From Telopea speciosissima (lineage: Eukaryota; Streptophyta; Magnoliopsida; Proteales; Proteaceae): a stretch of DNA of 64,000 nucleotides. Below, one piece after another: positions 51,701 to 63,939 of this stretch (the first letter of the stretch is position 1; every line of letters starts with the position of its first letter). The DNA lies in contig NC_057925.1 of the NCBI RefSeq assembly GCF_018873765.1, forward strand, positions 10,241,568 to 10,305,567, read 5' to 3'. Both the position numbers and the translations under genes were made by a program. Under the pieces are notes generated by a model that searched no databases, was not told the DNA's origin, and saw only the letters and a program-made list of their open reading frames with translations.

Positions 51701-54700
51701 AACTTGTATTAAGAAGGTTGCTAAAGAGGTCTTAGAGGAAACAAAACGAAACCGTCATGCCCTTAGAGAGACTTGTTGGTGGGATGATGTGGTTCAAGCA
51801 GCCTGTTAGAGTGTAGTCTCGGTTGGAGGTCCATGGATGTCCATGGAACTCAGCACCACGGGGTTATGTTTCTAGTTAAGTGCGCCGGTGTTCCTGTTGT
51901 GGCAAGTTGAATCATACTACTGATACCTATTGGGCAAAACATGGCAAACCTGACTAGGCTCCCCAATCCGCCAACCGAGACTACACTCCAACATGTGATG
52001 TTATCTGAAACTTAGAAAACCAGTAGAGGAGGAGAAAGAGATAGAGAAGAGGGGAAGTAGAAAGTAGTCAAAGGAGACGAGAGAAAGTTGGACGATAGAT
52101 AACCGAACTATCGTACCAAAACGATTCTTACAATAGGAAACTGAAACCTAAATCTAATTACAATAAGGAAAGGAAACAACTCACACACTTAACTAGAAAT
52201 GTATCCCCATGGGTGTTGAGGTCCATGGACACCCATGGACCGTCAACCGAGACTACACTCTAACACTCCCCCTCAAGCTGGAGTGTATATATCTCCCATA
52301 CCTAGCTTGGAACTAACCTCAAGACTAACCGAGACTACACTCTAAAACAGCCATTAAGGCTAAAAAAGCTAGTTTTAAGTCATGGCAAAGGACTAAGGAG
52401 GGAGAGGATCTAAAAAGGTATAAATCTGCCAGAAATGAAGCTTAGAAGATTGTGGGGGAAAAAGCAAGGGCGAAGAAATATGAAGATCTGTATAACAATC
52501 CAAACACAATGAAAGGTGAAAAGAGTATCTATAAGATAGCTAGAATGAGAGAAAGGAAGAGTAGAGATTTCGACCATGTTAGATGTATTAAAGTGAAGAT
52601 GGTAGAGTACTAATAAGAGATGAAGACATTACAAAGAGATGGAAAGAGTATTTCCACAGTCTACTAAATAAAGACATTTTGAGTAATAGTGCCCCCGAAG
52701 ATTGCATTACTCATTCAGACACCCCATGTCGTAGATATACGCAAAATTAGGGTGTCTAAAGTAAAAGAATCTTTAAGAAAGATGAAAGTACTCAAGGCAT
52801 TAGGCCCAAATGAGGTTCCAATAGAAGGGTGGAAGAGCTTAGGAATCAGTGGTTTATCTTTGCTAAACAAGTTGTTTAATAAGTGAACCCAAGGAAAATG
52901 CTAGATGAATGGAGGAGAAGCATTGTGGTCCCGATTTACAAAAATAAAGGTGATATTCAGAGCTGCTATAACTATACAGGCATAAAACTAATGACTCATA
53001 CTATGAAGTTATGAGAGAGGGTTATTGAAACCCACCTGAGAAGGCTCGTGGGAAGATTTAGAGAGGGCAAGAAGGATCTCCATATGGTTTTTATTGCCTA
53101 GAAAAAGTATACGACAGAGTCCTTAAAGAGTTAATCTGTCATATACTATAGAAGAGAAGGGCTTCAAGGAAATACATGGACATAATTTTTTTTGGGTGAA
53201 TAAATATTCATTACCAAAGAGAGAAAAACAAGGAAACCCCCAAAATTAGAGGGAAGAAAGAAAGACATCCTACAATACATAGGGCTAACACACCCTCCTA
53301 GGGGTGGGGGAGCAAAAAAGAGGGGAGACCCCAGGATACAACAAGCAGCCTATTCCTTGGGGAATATACACAAGAAGAGGATAGGGTAGAAATTTTGGAA
53401 CAAACTTCAAAATAGATGGAATCCCAAATCTGAAGAAAGGATCTTGAGTTGGTAGTCCATCTCCTAAGATTGCGCTCCATCTGAATAGTAGCTCCGAAAG
53501 CCAGCTTGCCAATTCTATCACAAAGAGATTTTCCCCCATAAGTCATGTCAACCCAAATCCACTCTCTCTGGAAAGTCAGGATTCTTCTTCTTCTAGCCCA
53601 ACATTTACTCAAAGCCCCAAACCAAATAGAGGAGGAGAAGCAGCATTCAAAAAATAAATGATCAACACTTTGGTGCCATTCCAGCAAAGACAACAAGCTG
53701 GGGAGACATGGATCTGATGATGGATGAGGAAAACTGCGTTGGAAGGCAGTTTATAAGATAACGCCAAACACAGAAGCTATTGGAAGGCAGTTTATAAGAG
53801 CATGCCAAACACAGAAGCTATGGCGAGGGATGTGCCCCTTGAACCAAACAATCTTGTTCCAGGGAGAGATAGCCCCCCTATATCTGATGAGGTTCCAAGC
53901 AAAATTGGAGCTGAAAATACCTGAGGAAGAGGGCGTCCAAGTAACAAAATCTCCGAACCACAGGTCTTCTAACAATAGAAGAGAGGGCATTCCGGATGAA
54001 TGCATCGAGAGATGGAGGGGAGCCCAACCATTAGGGAGGATGATATGTGCAATGAAGAGGGCGTCCAAGGAACAAAATCTCCCGAACAACAGGTCTTCTA
54101 ACAATAGAAGAGAGGGCATTCTAGATGAATGCATGCTGAGAGGATGGAGGGGGGAGCCCAACCATCAGGGAGGATGATATCTGCAACTGAGGAAAATCTA
54201 TGAAGGCCTACACTGTAGATAGCTTTGGAATTCACTAGAGGAAGAAGAATGCCCAAAGGGTACCAGTGGTTGAGCCAAAGTCTGGTGGAGGCGCCATCAT
54301 CAATCTTGGTAGTAGCAGCCCCAAGAGCTAAATGCTTGAGCTTGAGAATAATTTTCCACACCCAAGAAGCATCTAGGGAGGTAGAGATAGTCCCTTTGGA
54401 GAAGCCCATAATAGATCTAGTCTACCCAAATACTCTTCTGTTTAGAGACTAGCTTCCAAATAAGTTTAAGGATGCCTGCCTTGTTAACTTCTTTGATTCT
54501 TCTCAACCCAAGGCCCCCTTTCTCTCTAGAGAGACACACTGAAGCCCAACTGACAGGGCTAAGAAATCTTGCAGTCTCATCACCTTTCCATAGGAAGCAA
54601 CACATTAAGGATTCAAGATCCTTGATAATAGACTGAGGGAGGGCAAAGATAACTGACCAATAAATGTAGGATGCCTGCAGGACCGACCATTCAATTCCAA

Positions 54701-57700
54701 GCACCCGACATAAGAGAGGACCTTTCCCTTCTAGAGCAGGAGCTTCTTGTGAACGCAGTCGAGAATAGGAGTGCAATGGTGAGCAGAGAGCCTGGCAGGG
54801 ATAAGAGGCAGCCCTGAGTATGTCACTGGAAACCGACTGAGAGGGAATCCTGTTTTCTCTTGCAAGATCTCTTTGGTAGACTTTGAATGACCGACCACAA
54901 ACAAGAGGAACTTGTGATGATTTATCCTGAGACTTAAAACTCTTTCAAAGAGAGATAAGCACTCCATATGAGAGATCTTGGTGTGCTTGCATTTGGACAT
55001 GGGGGAAATGAGAACCTGGTCTGTCTTGCTTTGAATTTCCCTAGAAAGTACTTCCAAGGCAAGGGTAAAGATGAGAGGAGACTAGGGGCAGCCTTGCCTA
55101 ATGCCAACCGTGGAGGAGAACAAGCTAGCCAGACTAGCATTGACTAGCACCGAGAACTGAGGGGTGAAGATGCAATGATAGACCTAGTTTACAAACATTG
55201 GAGGGAATCTTATCTTATTCATGACACTGACAATATAATCCCATCTCAATGAGTCAAAGGCTTTGTGCAAGTCAATCTTCATAAGAGCAGTAGGGGGATG
55301 ACCTTTCCTCTCAAACCCATGGACCAACTCGTTACACAAGAGGATATAGTCAGATATGCTTCTACCGGCGATCAAAGGTATTAACCAGACCATCCTTTTT
55401 CTCATTCCCAAGAAAGAAGGTGCCTCTGTCATGTCTGATTTTAAGTCAATGGCCTTATGGAACATGCTATACAAGTTTATTGCTAAGGTGCTTGCTAATT
55501 GAGTCAAGTCAGTTATAGCTGACAAGAGAATCTATAACTGACTTGACTCAATTAGCAAGCACCTTAGCAATAAACTTGTATAGCATGTTCCATAAGGCAA
55601 TTGGCCTAAAATCAGATATGACAGAGGCACCTTCTTTCTTGGGAATGAGACAAAGGAAGGTCTAGTTGATACCTTTGATCGGAGAGGGGTTGTAGAAGCT
55701 GCTCTGGATGGCTTTGATGAGATCCTCTTTGATGATATTCCAACAGGAGGAGAAGAACTGAAGAAGCCTATGCTGAATCCATCAGGACCCGGGGCTTTGT
55801 TGGCTTTATGAGATAGGACAACAGCCAAGATCTCTTCTTCTAATGGGATCCTTTGAAGAGAATCTTAAGAAGAATTGAGGATGAACTTATTGAGGAGGCC
55901 ATCAAGGATGGGAGCCGAAGGAGGCATTGGATGGAGGGCGAAACAACTGCTTGAAGAAACAAACTGCCTTGGCCTAAATACCTTCAACAGAAGTAATGAT
56001 GGAGCCGTCCGGGGAGCGGAGGAGCAGGATAAAGATATGTATGATGGTGTGGTGACTAGCGTAAGGACTGTGGGCGGCCAAGGTATTGAATTCCCAATTA
56101 CAATTGGATTACATCAAGGATTAGCCTTAAGCTCTTCTTTGTTTGCGCTTATCATGGATGATTTAACTAGAGATATTGAAGATGAGGTTCCTTGGTGTAT
56201 GCTTTTTGCTGATGATATTGTTTTGGTGGATGAAACGAAGGGAGGGATTAACGCTAAGCTGGAGTTATTGAGATCAACCTTGGAATCAAAAGGTTGGAAG
56301 ACAAGTAGAACAAAGACGGAGTATTTGGTGTGTAACTTTAGTAACACTAGGACGGTTAATGAGGTATTGAATATTTTTATTAGAGGGAGATTCCACAAAG
56401 TGATTATTTTAGGTATCTAGGTTCAATCATAAATAAAAAATGTGATATCGAGGATGTTGTTGCTCATAGAATTAAAATATGATGTATGAAGTGGAGGCTT
56501 AAAGGAAAATTTAATAGGACTGTCGTACGACTGGCTATAATTTATAGTGCAGAATGCTGGGCAGATAAAAAGCGTCAAATAGATAAATCTAAGTGTAATG
56601 GAGATGAGGATGTTGAGATGGATATGTGGCAAAACTAGGAAGGATGAGGTAAGGAATTGCCATATTGGAGCTGATTTGGGAGTAGTTCCGATACTAGATA
56701 AGCTACGAGAAAGTTGTTTGAGGTGGCATAACCATGTGCAACGGAGGCCTTGGGACGCTCTAGTACGGAGGAGTGATTTGATTCAAATTGAAGGAACTAA
56801 AAGAGCCAGGAGCAGGCCTAAATTACCCCTAGGAGAAGCGGTGAGAGAAAGACATGCTTAACTTAGGTCTTGTATCATATAGGACTTCGAATAGAGCTGA
56901 TTGGAGAGCAAGGATCCATGTAGTAACCCCATTTAGTTGGTGTAAGGCTATGTTGTTGTTGTACTTTTTTGTGTACAACAACTAATTAAATTGGGATGTT
57001 TAGTGGCTGTTGATTGGTATTGGAGTATGGTCTTAGTGTTGGAAGAATAGGTGACTACATAGAACTAGCAGCAGAGTGACTTGAGTCCAAATTGAGTTTG
57101 AGTATTTGTTTTTAGTTTCAGGTTTTGATAGGGAGTCCATGAGAGAGTTGGATTTGGTTTGTTAAAAGCTTCATATATGTAAGCACCTCTGCCATCGACT
57201 GCACATTTGATATAATGAAATAATTTTGAGTTTCATATGCTTCTGAGCTGCTGGTCGTGTAAACTGGCTCTCTCTCTTTCCTCTTGGCTAATCTGAGTTC
57301 AGGTGTGCTCTCTCCAAACTCCTCCTTTGATAATATGTCTCTCAGTTCTTTTATATTTTTCCCTATTTCAACTCTATTTTTCTTCTTTATCACCTGGCAG
57401 ATACACTGTTTTCTGGCCACTTTTCACCAATCTTCCTTATATCCTCTCTCTCAATACTGCTTAATTTACTTTCTGACTTGGTAGTTAGGTTCTGTAGTTC
57501 TTCTTTCAGACCTGAGGTTGATCTTCAACAGATTGCAAGGTCAAAACTCTGCTCTGTTTCTGGGAGTTCTCTGCAACAGAACTATAGCACATTCAAAGTT
57601 CCATTAGAATATTATTTTCCTGGTTTAGACTATTCTACAGTCCTGGGCAAGGGCAAGTCCATTGACCAAGTTACAGCTTGGTTTATTTGGGTTCTAAAGA

Positions 57701-58112
57701 GTTACAGTTCAAATTATTAAGTCCCTGTTTTATCATGCACTTCTCTTCTTTAACGTCTGAAACCTCAAATTTCTCTCTTCATTAAGTAGTAAGTACAGCG
57801 CTTAGGGACTGTTTGATAATACCAGAAAAAGCTGTATTTTTTTTTGAAGAAGGCATTGACAATCCAGTCTTCTATTAAATTCTGAGATTTCCTTCATTCT
57901 GTTAAGTCTCATCCTGGTCTAAGTGTGGTTGTGAGCTTATAGATTCCATTATAGAATCTGAATCACACCAGGGATACATTATTTCTTGGCAGATAATATA
58001 CTTAAAAACATTTTTTTTTGCAGGGAATCTTTTACGTTCTGGTGATCTCAGGGGATATGAGTCTATGGCAAGGATGTATACTAGGCTTGCAGCCATGCCA
58101 AAAAAAGGGTAA
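45782..58112 (+). CDS. PEX4: Peroxisomal ubiquitin-conjugating enzyme E2, PEX4 (5 exons)
   Basis: Exons: 45782-45787 (only Met-Gln), 47463-47582, 47657-47785, 48443-48572 and 58024-58112. They join in frame to 157 aa, the length of plant PEX4/UBC21. The E2 fold is complete, with the HPN motif (79-81), catalytic Cys90 in [14 protein letters not shown], and C-terminus AAMPKKG. PEX4 is held at the peroxisome by PEX22 and monoubiquitinates the import receptor PEX5 so that it can be recycled. Intron 1 holds a MITE. Intron 4 is 9.45 kb and holds a SINE, a MITE, an RTE LINE, an L1 LINE and a copia remnant. Splice sites are all GT-AG. The tiny first exon was chosen because its ATGCAG gives the expected MQASRARLF start. 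Confidence 0.96.
46385..46517. mobile_element. Foldback MITE of MULE type in PEX4 intron 1
   Basis: A 133-bp element with ends GGGAGAGGGATGGGTATGC and complement GCATACCCAGCC...TTTTCCC. Perfect 9-bp duplication TTTCATTTA (46376-46384 and 46518-46526). Confidence 0.85.
48720..48845 (-). mobile_element. tRNA-derived SINE fragment in PEX4 intron 4
   Basis: On the minus strand a box A (TAGCTCAGTTGG) and a box-B-like GGTCATGAATTCAACTC are spaced as in a tRNA-derived SINE head. No cloverleaf with intact acceptor stem, so not a tRNA gene. Confidence 0.65.
49636..49961. mobile_element. hAT-like MITE rich in ACTCGG/CCGAG in PEX4 intron 4
   Basis: Ends CAAGGTACTAAAACTCGG and CGCGAGTTCTTGAACTATG. Perfect 8-bp duplication GTTTGAAT (49628-49635 and 49962-49969). 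It resembles the larger element at 25279-26274 in motif content (CTCGG, GAAACCGAG). Confidence 0.8.
49980..50510 (+). repeat. Possible LTR fragment with an internal direct repeat
   Basis: A unit of about 45 bp (GTGTTTGATCC...GACACCTTGCGGTG...GAAGCCCGGGTGG) occurs twice at about 50259 and 50320. The style is LTR-like, but ends and partner were not found. Confidence 0.35.
51804..52347 (-). mobile_element. Internally deleted copia-type LTR element inside the RTE
   Basis: Flanked by a perfect 5-bp duplication CAGCC (51799-51803 and 52348-52352); the RTE reading resumes exactly across it. Contains one LTR (51804-52265) beginning and ending with complementary TGTTAGAGTGTAGTCTCGG-type ends, then a purine-tract segment (CCCCCTCAAGC on the plus strand). 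After that come only the first ~20 bases of the other LTR. All coding sequence is deleted. Confidence 0.82.
53926..54185. repeat. Tandem duplication of about 128 bp in the L1 LINE
   Basis: GAAGAGGGCGTCCAAG begins both units, at 53926 and 54054. The following 120 bases match with few differences. Confidence 0.8.
55370..55680. repeat. Inverted duplication (palindrome) in the L1 LINE
   Basis: About 145-150 bp at 55370-55519 is the near-exact reverse complement of 55531-55680, with a spacer of about 11 bases. The left arm reads IPKKEGAS on the plus strand and the right arm on the minus strand, so one RT segment is present twice in opposite orientations. Confidence 0.88.
56968..58023. other. End of PEX4 intron 4, no element recognised
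   Basis: A minus frame (57420-57118) without known domain; otherwise T-rich sequence leading to the acceptor TTTTTTTTGCAG. Confidence 0.45.
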
Positions 58113-59280
58113 TAAGTGACATGTAATATTCTCATGCCATGAGTTCTGTCAGTATGAGTCCAGGTGAATATTTCTTATGTATCCTTAATGGATTTGGATA
58201 TTTTCTGTTCTTTAAAATGTAAAAAAGTACTGTTCTATGATGCTTGATTGGGGAGAAGAGAAACTGTTAGATGGACAATTATAACTACAGTATTGGGAAT
58301 CAAATACAAGGTTTCATCCAATGATGCTCAAGTTCTTGAAGCAACTTAGAAGCAAAACTGTCTTAATTTTCATGCTAAAATAGCCAAAACTTGGTAGAAA
58401 TAAACAAGTTAGCTGAAATAATTGGTCATTTTAAATTGTATTCATCACCTTCATACTATTTGTACTTATCCAAATCATTGCCATCACGGGTATCCTTTTT
58501 TAATTAATGATTTTCTTATTATGAGAGTAAACCTTGTTATTTCATGTGTACTTGAAAAATGTGCAAGATAATGACAACTTTTTGATAATGACATAACGAA
58601 AAGTCAATTTCAAATTATTTTGAAAATCCTTTTTTATCCGATTGCAAGAACTTTTGAGAATAAGATAAGAAGGCAATCAAAAGTTGTCTAGTTCTAAATA
58701 CACCTATAGATGTGTCATTTAGATAGTCCCAATAAGTAATGTTAGTAGTGATTTTTTGAGAATATTATTGGGTTTGTATGTCATATATTATTGGGTTTGC
58801 ATTATTATTGGGTTTGTAAATAATCGAATTTTGCATCATAAGTTGAAACTAATGCATCAGAAATAAAAACTATCCCCACAGGGAAATAGCTATTTTATTA
58901 TATAAAAGTTGGAGTGAGATTAAGTTTTAAACACCCATGCGAGGGAATTTCTATGGTCCACAAGCATGAAATTCTTTTGTCTTGATGCGATGCATTTTAG
59001 TCTTATTAATAAAGTCACAAACCATTGAAAGTTGCAATTTTAGCCCACGACAAGTTGTAAGAAGCTTTAGTTTGACATTATTAATTAGTGTGGGTTAAGT
59101 TTAATAGTTAGCTTCTAGGAAATCATAATTTTAAAAAAAAAACTTTGTACAATTATGTTAGAATCAATTTCTTCTCCCAATGTTGAATGGAGAAAATTAT
59201 TCTGACTAGAAGAAGAAAGCTCTCCTAACCTTAGGGTGTATTGTTCATTATTAAAATTGGGAATAGTTTAAGTGCTTGAG
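58113..59280. other. Gene-free stretch downstream of PEX4
   Basis: AT-rich; holds the presumed PEX4 3' UTR. A direct repeat of TATTATTGGGTTTG occurs at about 58770-58815. Confidence 0.5.
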
Positions 59281-59581
59281 TCCAATGCTCATCAAGGCCA
59301 ACGTTAGCAAGAGCATTAGGGGATCAATACCTGAATGTATTAAAGTGAATGATTACATGAAAGTTATTGATGACCAATTGTTAGATTTGAGAAGGCCTTA
59401 GCCAACACTCTTATGGGAAAATTTTGCTCCACGAAGTACAATGGTAGCAAAGGAGTGCGTGAGCACATAATGGAGATGGAGGATATTATGGCTTAGTGGA
59501 AGGCCTAGGACATAGTCACGTAGACATATTGAAGTCCTTCCAGGTGTACTTCTTTCTCAACTCTCTTCCACATGATTATGG

Positions 59582-59715
59582 GGATTTTTATCTGCTGCTG
59601 TACTCATCGTGCGGCGTTGTAGGTGCCATGTGGGGCCCGTTGTGCATACATGGCACCTGCAGCACCGCACGATGAGTACAGCAACGTTGCAGTTACAGCA
59701 CCGGATAATGATCCC
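59582..59715. mobile_element. Foldback MITE, GGATnnTTATCC family, inside copia gag
   Basis: A 134-bp element with ends GGATTTTTATC and GGATAATGATCCC. Perfect 8-bp duplication GATTATGG (59574-59581 and 59716-59723). Its removal restores the gag reading through DYGPFKIS. Confidence 0.88.
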
Positions 59716-60907
59716 GATTATGGTCCTTTTAAGATATCCTACAACATACAATAGAATGGCCATTCAATGAACTCTGACCATGTGTGTTCAAGAGGAAGAG
59801 AGATTAAGGCAGAAGACAATTGAAAGTGCACATTTGACCACGTGTGATAAATGAAAACCCAACAAGTCCTTGCAAAAGAAGAAAGAAAAATTGCTGATGA
59901 AGAAAGAAGGCATAAAGATACTCCCAAATGGTTTTTCTGCAATATAAAAAAAAAAGAAAAAAAGAGGACACATCAAAGTACAAAAAATGGTTGAGAGTGA
60001 AAAAGTTCATTTCAGTCTTTTGTCAATTTTGAGTCCAACTTGATTAATATTTATCACAATAATTGGTGGATTGATTTTGGTTCAACAATTTACATTTTTA
60101 ATACCATTATAGATTTCCACAAACAAGACTTTCGATGTAAAATGAGAGGAACATCTATTTTGGAAGTCGGGTGCAGTTTCAAGTGAAAATTGTTGGTGTC
60201 TACAAACTTGTACTGCAATCCAGATTTATTCTAAATCTAGAAAAGGATTACACAAGAACTAATGTCACATCTAGATTGATAGGATTCAAGGTTAGTAAGT
60301 GACAAAAGTAATTGAGAATCTGGATGTCATGACGTTAGTAATTCACTTTGACCTTGAGCTGCATCAAATATATGCCAAAAAAACATTTTTAAAAAGTGAC
60401 ATTATGGAGGAAGTGTAAATGGAGATACATGATGGTTTCTCATCGGATATTGATCATTTGTTGTACAAGCTTAAGAGATCCATGTATGGTTTGAAACAAG
60501 CTTCTCGACAGAGTACATGAAATTTGTACAATTATTTCTTTTGGATTTGTGGAGAATTGTGTTAATCAATGCATCTTTATCAAGATGAAGGGAAGTGATT
60601 TCATTATTTTTATTTTATATATGGATGATATTCTCTTAACGAGCAATGATCTGTGGTTGTCGTATGGGACAAAACAATTTCTGAAATGTAAATTTGATAA
60701 AAAGATATGGATGAAGTCTTCTATGTTTTGGGCATAGCGATTAACCGAATTATGTGAAACAAGAACTTAGGGTTGTTCCAAAGAGGATATGTTGACAAAA
60801 ATGCAGAACATTTCAAGATGAAACACTATTCATCAAGTGTAGCACCACTAGTTAAAGGCCGACAGACTTAGTTTGAAACAATGTCTAATGAATGCCTTGA
60901 GAAGAAG

Positions 60908-63317
60908 CAAAAAATGAAAAATATCTCATATGCATCCGTTGTTGGCAATTTTATATATGTTTAGGTTTGCACACGACTTGATAGTGCCTTCACAATGGGA
61001 GTATTGAGAAGTTTCAGAAAGACAAAAAAACCACCTACCATGTCACGCACATTAGACAACAAAAAAAGAAGTATTGAGATGTTGTAAAGGCACTAAAAAT
61101 CACATCCTCACCTACAGGCGTTTTGATAATCTGGAGGGGCTGATTAAATATTCAGTCAAATTATATTGGATGTGGAGATATGAGGAAGTCTACCTAAAAT
61201 TATATTATTTTAATTGTTGAACGCGCAATATCTTGGAGGAATGTAAAGCTACTGAAAACTAATTCTTCCATTAAATTATTTTATCACAGTTCTCAAAAGT
61301 TGTTTTTTTCTATTGAGCCGCTGATACGGATCTACTATGACAATACTACGACACAGTTAACTTCTCTACCAACAATTTATCTTTGAGACATTGAGATAAT
61401 ATTTTGTTGTTAAAGAACTGATGAAATGATTGTTGATCCTTTCACAAAAGAGTTTCCGCTTAAGGTATTTTTAGATCATGCGGGTTGTATCGGATTATGT
61501 AAATCATAATTATGTGCCTAATATTTTATAAAAGACATTGAAATGTGCAGTTATGATTCTGAATATAAGTATTTTGTCATTTTTTTTTTTGCACGTATTG
61601 CTTGAAATGTCAAACGTCTTTAAAGTACATAAGACAATAAAATTTGGATTCAGAATTGACTATGGGGTTGATTCTATAAAGTTAAAACATGCCACTTAAA
61701 AGTTCGTTTTCGTAATACATGGAAGAGAGTGTTTTAGATATTGAACATGTACCACCACGATTAAAACCACCTCCACTTCCTTGATGGTAGGAAGAGGGGT
61801 TAATGGTGGTTATCATAAACTGATAATAGGGTTTTGGCTTTGCATAATATAGCAGCAAATCTCCATCCGGTGTTGCATCTTAAAGAAGCTGCAAAAGCCA
61901 GAATCTCTTCTTAGAAATAAACAACAGTGAGGTTAAGAGTTAAAAGTGTAAATAAACTGCCTAAGAAAGCAGCCAAACACTGTGTGGAAAGGAGAAATCT
62001 TGTTGGACAGCATGGCACAGATGTTAGGTCCCAATGGAGGTAAGTGTTTATTTATTAATTTTCTTTTGGATTATCTTCATTTATGGCTAAGAATCACAAT
62101 AAGATAAGAAGGAGCAAAAAATGAAAAATATCTCATAAGCATCCGTTGATGGCAATTTTATGTATGTTTAGGTTTGCACACGACCTGATATTGCCTTCAC
62201 AATAGGAGTATTGGGAAGTTTCAGAAAGAAAAAAAAAACACCTACTATGTCACGCACATTAGACAACAAAAAAAGAAGTATTGAGATGTTGTAAAGGCAC
62301 TAAAAATCACATCCTCACCTACAAGCGTTATGATAATCTAGAGGAGCTGATTAAATATTCAGAGTCAAATTATATTGGATGTGGAGATACGAGGAAGTCT
62401 ACCTAAAATTATATTATTTTAATTGTTGAACGTGCAATATCTTGGAGGAGTGTAAAGCTACTGAAAACTAACTCTTCCACTAAATTATTTTATCACAGTT
62501 CTCAAGAGTTGTTTTTTTCTATTGAGAAGCTAATACGGATCTACTATGACAATACTACGACACAGTTCACTTCTCTACCAACAATTTATCTTTGAGACAT
62601 TGAGATAATATTTTGTTGTTAAAGAACTGATGAAATGATTGTTGATCCTTTCACGAAAGAGTTTCCGCTTAAGGTATTTTTAGATCATGTGGATCGTATG
62701 AGATTTGTAAATCATTGTGCCTAATGTTTTATAAAATACATTGAAATGTGCAATTATGATTCTGAATATAAGTATTTTGTCATTTTTTTTAGCACGTATT
62801 ACTTGAAATGTCAGACGTCTATAAAGTACATAAGACAAGAAAATTTGGATTGAGAATTGACTATGGGGTTGATTCTATAAAGTTAAAACATGCCACTTAA
62901 AAGTTCGTTTTCGTAATACATTGAAGGGAGTGTTTTAGATATTGAACATGTACCACCACGATTAAAACCACCTCCACTTCCTTGATGGTAGGAAGAGGGG
63001 TTAATGGTGGTTATCATAAACTGATAATAGGGTTTTGGCTTTGCATAATATAGCAGCAAATCTCCATCCGGTGTTGCATCTTAGAGAAGCTGCAAAAGCC
63101 AGAATCTCTTCTTAGAAATAAACAACAGTTTAGTTAAGAGTTAAGAGTATAAATAAACTACATAAGAAAGCAGCCAAACACTGAGTGGAAAGGAGAAAGC
63201 TTGTTGGACAGCATGGCACAGATGTTAGGTCCCAATGGAGGTAAGTGTTTATTTATTATTTTTCTTTTGGATTATCTTCATTTATGGCTAAGATTCACAA
63301 CGAGATATTTGAGAGAG
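60908..63317 (+). repeat. 1205-bp tandem duplication of copia RNase H plus LTR
   Basis: 60908-62112 and 62113-63317 match nearly base for base with a constant offset of 1205. Each unit contains the RNase H/3' coding end, a purine tract GGAAG(A/G)GAG, an LTR start TGTTTTAGATATTG (61730 and 62931), and a downstream ATG followed 28 bases later by GTAAGT. Confidence 0.88.
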
Positions 63318-63741
63318 AGAGAGAGAGATGCAAGAAAAATGTCCTTTTAAGGAATTAAAAGTCATCTGTGAGTATAAAAATAAAAATAGTTTAACATTAA
63401 TTGGACCAAGATTTCATCACATGTTCAAATATGTTTGCAATAAAAAGGGAAGTAAGTGAAGAAATTGATTATAACCTAAAGTTTACCAGTGTTTATTGAA
63501 ATAGAAATGTCAACATTCTAGAGAGTCATTGTTAGATAAGAAGATACAACCATGAATCATGATGCTTATATGAGTTGAGAGAAACAAAACAAAAACAGTA
63601 ACTAAGAGTATTAAGCTTAAATGATTTTGAGTAGACATGATGAAATATTTTTAGCCTTTAGCATGACATTTGAATATCCTAACTGTAACTTGCTTCCACT
63701 ATCCTTTATTTTTATGTTCATATATTTATTATTATTATTAT

Positions 63742-63890
63742 TAGAGCAAGAGATCTCTACTTGGTCGCATGGTCTCTACACAAGCGTCTGGGCCAATGGG
63801 CGAGCCCACCTAGGTATTCATCCAGGGGCAAAGGTGTCATTTCATGGTGTTCTGTGAAAGGACGTAGGAAACACCACCAAGTAGAGATTT
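63742..63890. repeat. Possible foldback MITE between ATT repeats
   Basis: GAGATCTCTACTTGGT at the left and ACCAAGTAGAGATTTT at the right are complementary. TTA arrays lie on both sides, hiding any duplication. Confidence 0.55.
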
Positions 63891-63897
63891 TTTTTCC

Positions 63898-63899
63898 CC

Positions 63900-63939
<40 letters not shown>
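63898..63939. repeat. TTA microsatellite
   Basis: About 13 uninterrupted TTA units. Confidence 0.9.

Larger units (their letters stand above)
53188..56027 (-). mobile_element. L1-type LINE, 5'-truncated, inside the RTE
   Basis: Minus-strand reading of a plant L1 ORF2. [11 protein letters not shown] lies near 55800. Then come [27 protein letters not shown] and [13 protein letters not shown] (55400-55250), and a zf-RVT end [18 protein letters not shown] (53680). A poly-A tail shows as a T run at 53188. The expected RT catalytic A/F-x-D-D segment seems to be missing around 55000, so it is defective. It carries a large palindrome (55370-55680) and small tandem duplications (about 53730-53820 and 53926-54185). 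Confidence 0.85.
51520..56967 (+). mobile_element. RTE-type LINE, 5'-truncated and interrupted twice, in PEX4 intron 4
   Basis: Plus-strand pieces follow the RTE order. 51594-51800 ([10 protein letters not shown]) continues at 52353 (IKAKK-like), then to 53180. After the L1 insertion it resumes at about 56028 with the RT core ([17 protein letters not shown] codons 56205-56216). The C-terminal part is at 56598-56861, and the 3' tail ends GTTGTTGTTGT near 56967. Stops and frameshifts are frequent, so the element is dead. A copia remnant splits it at 51804-52347 and an L1 LINE at 53188-56027. Confidence 0.87.
59290..63317 (+). mobile_element. Decayed Ty1/copia element
   Basis: Plus-strand pieces in copia order. 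Gag (KYNGSKGVREHIMEMEDI near 59440, then YGPFKISYN after a MITE insertion). Protease-like WWIDFGST near 60105, where the catalytic D-S/T-G has become D-F-G. RT pieces near 60430-60700 (MYGLKQASRQ, YMDDILLTSND). RNase H and 3' end follow near 61100-61500. Integrase is missing, so there is an internal deletion between protease and RT. Many stops. The 3' part with an LTR start is tandemly duplicated (see 60908-63317). Confidence 0.82.
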
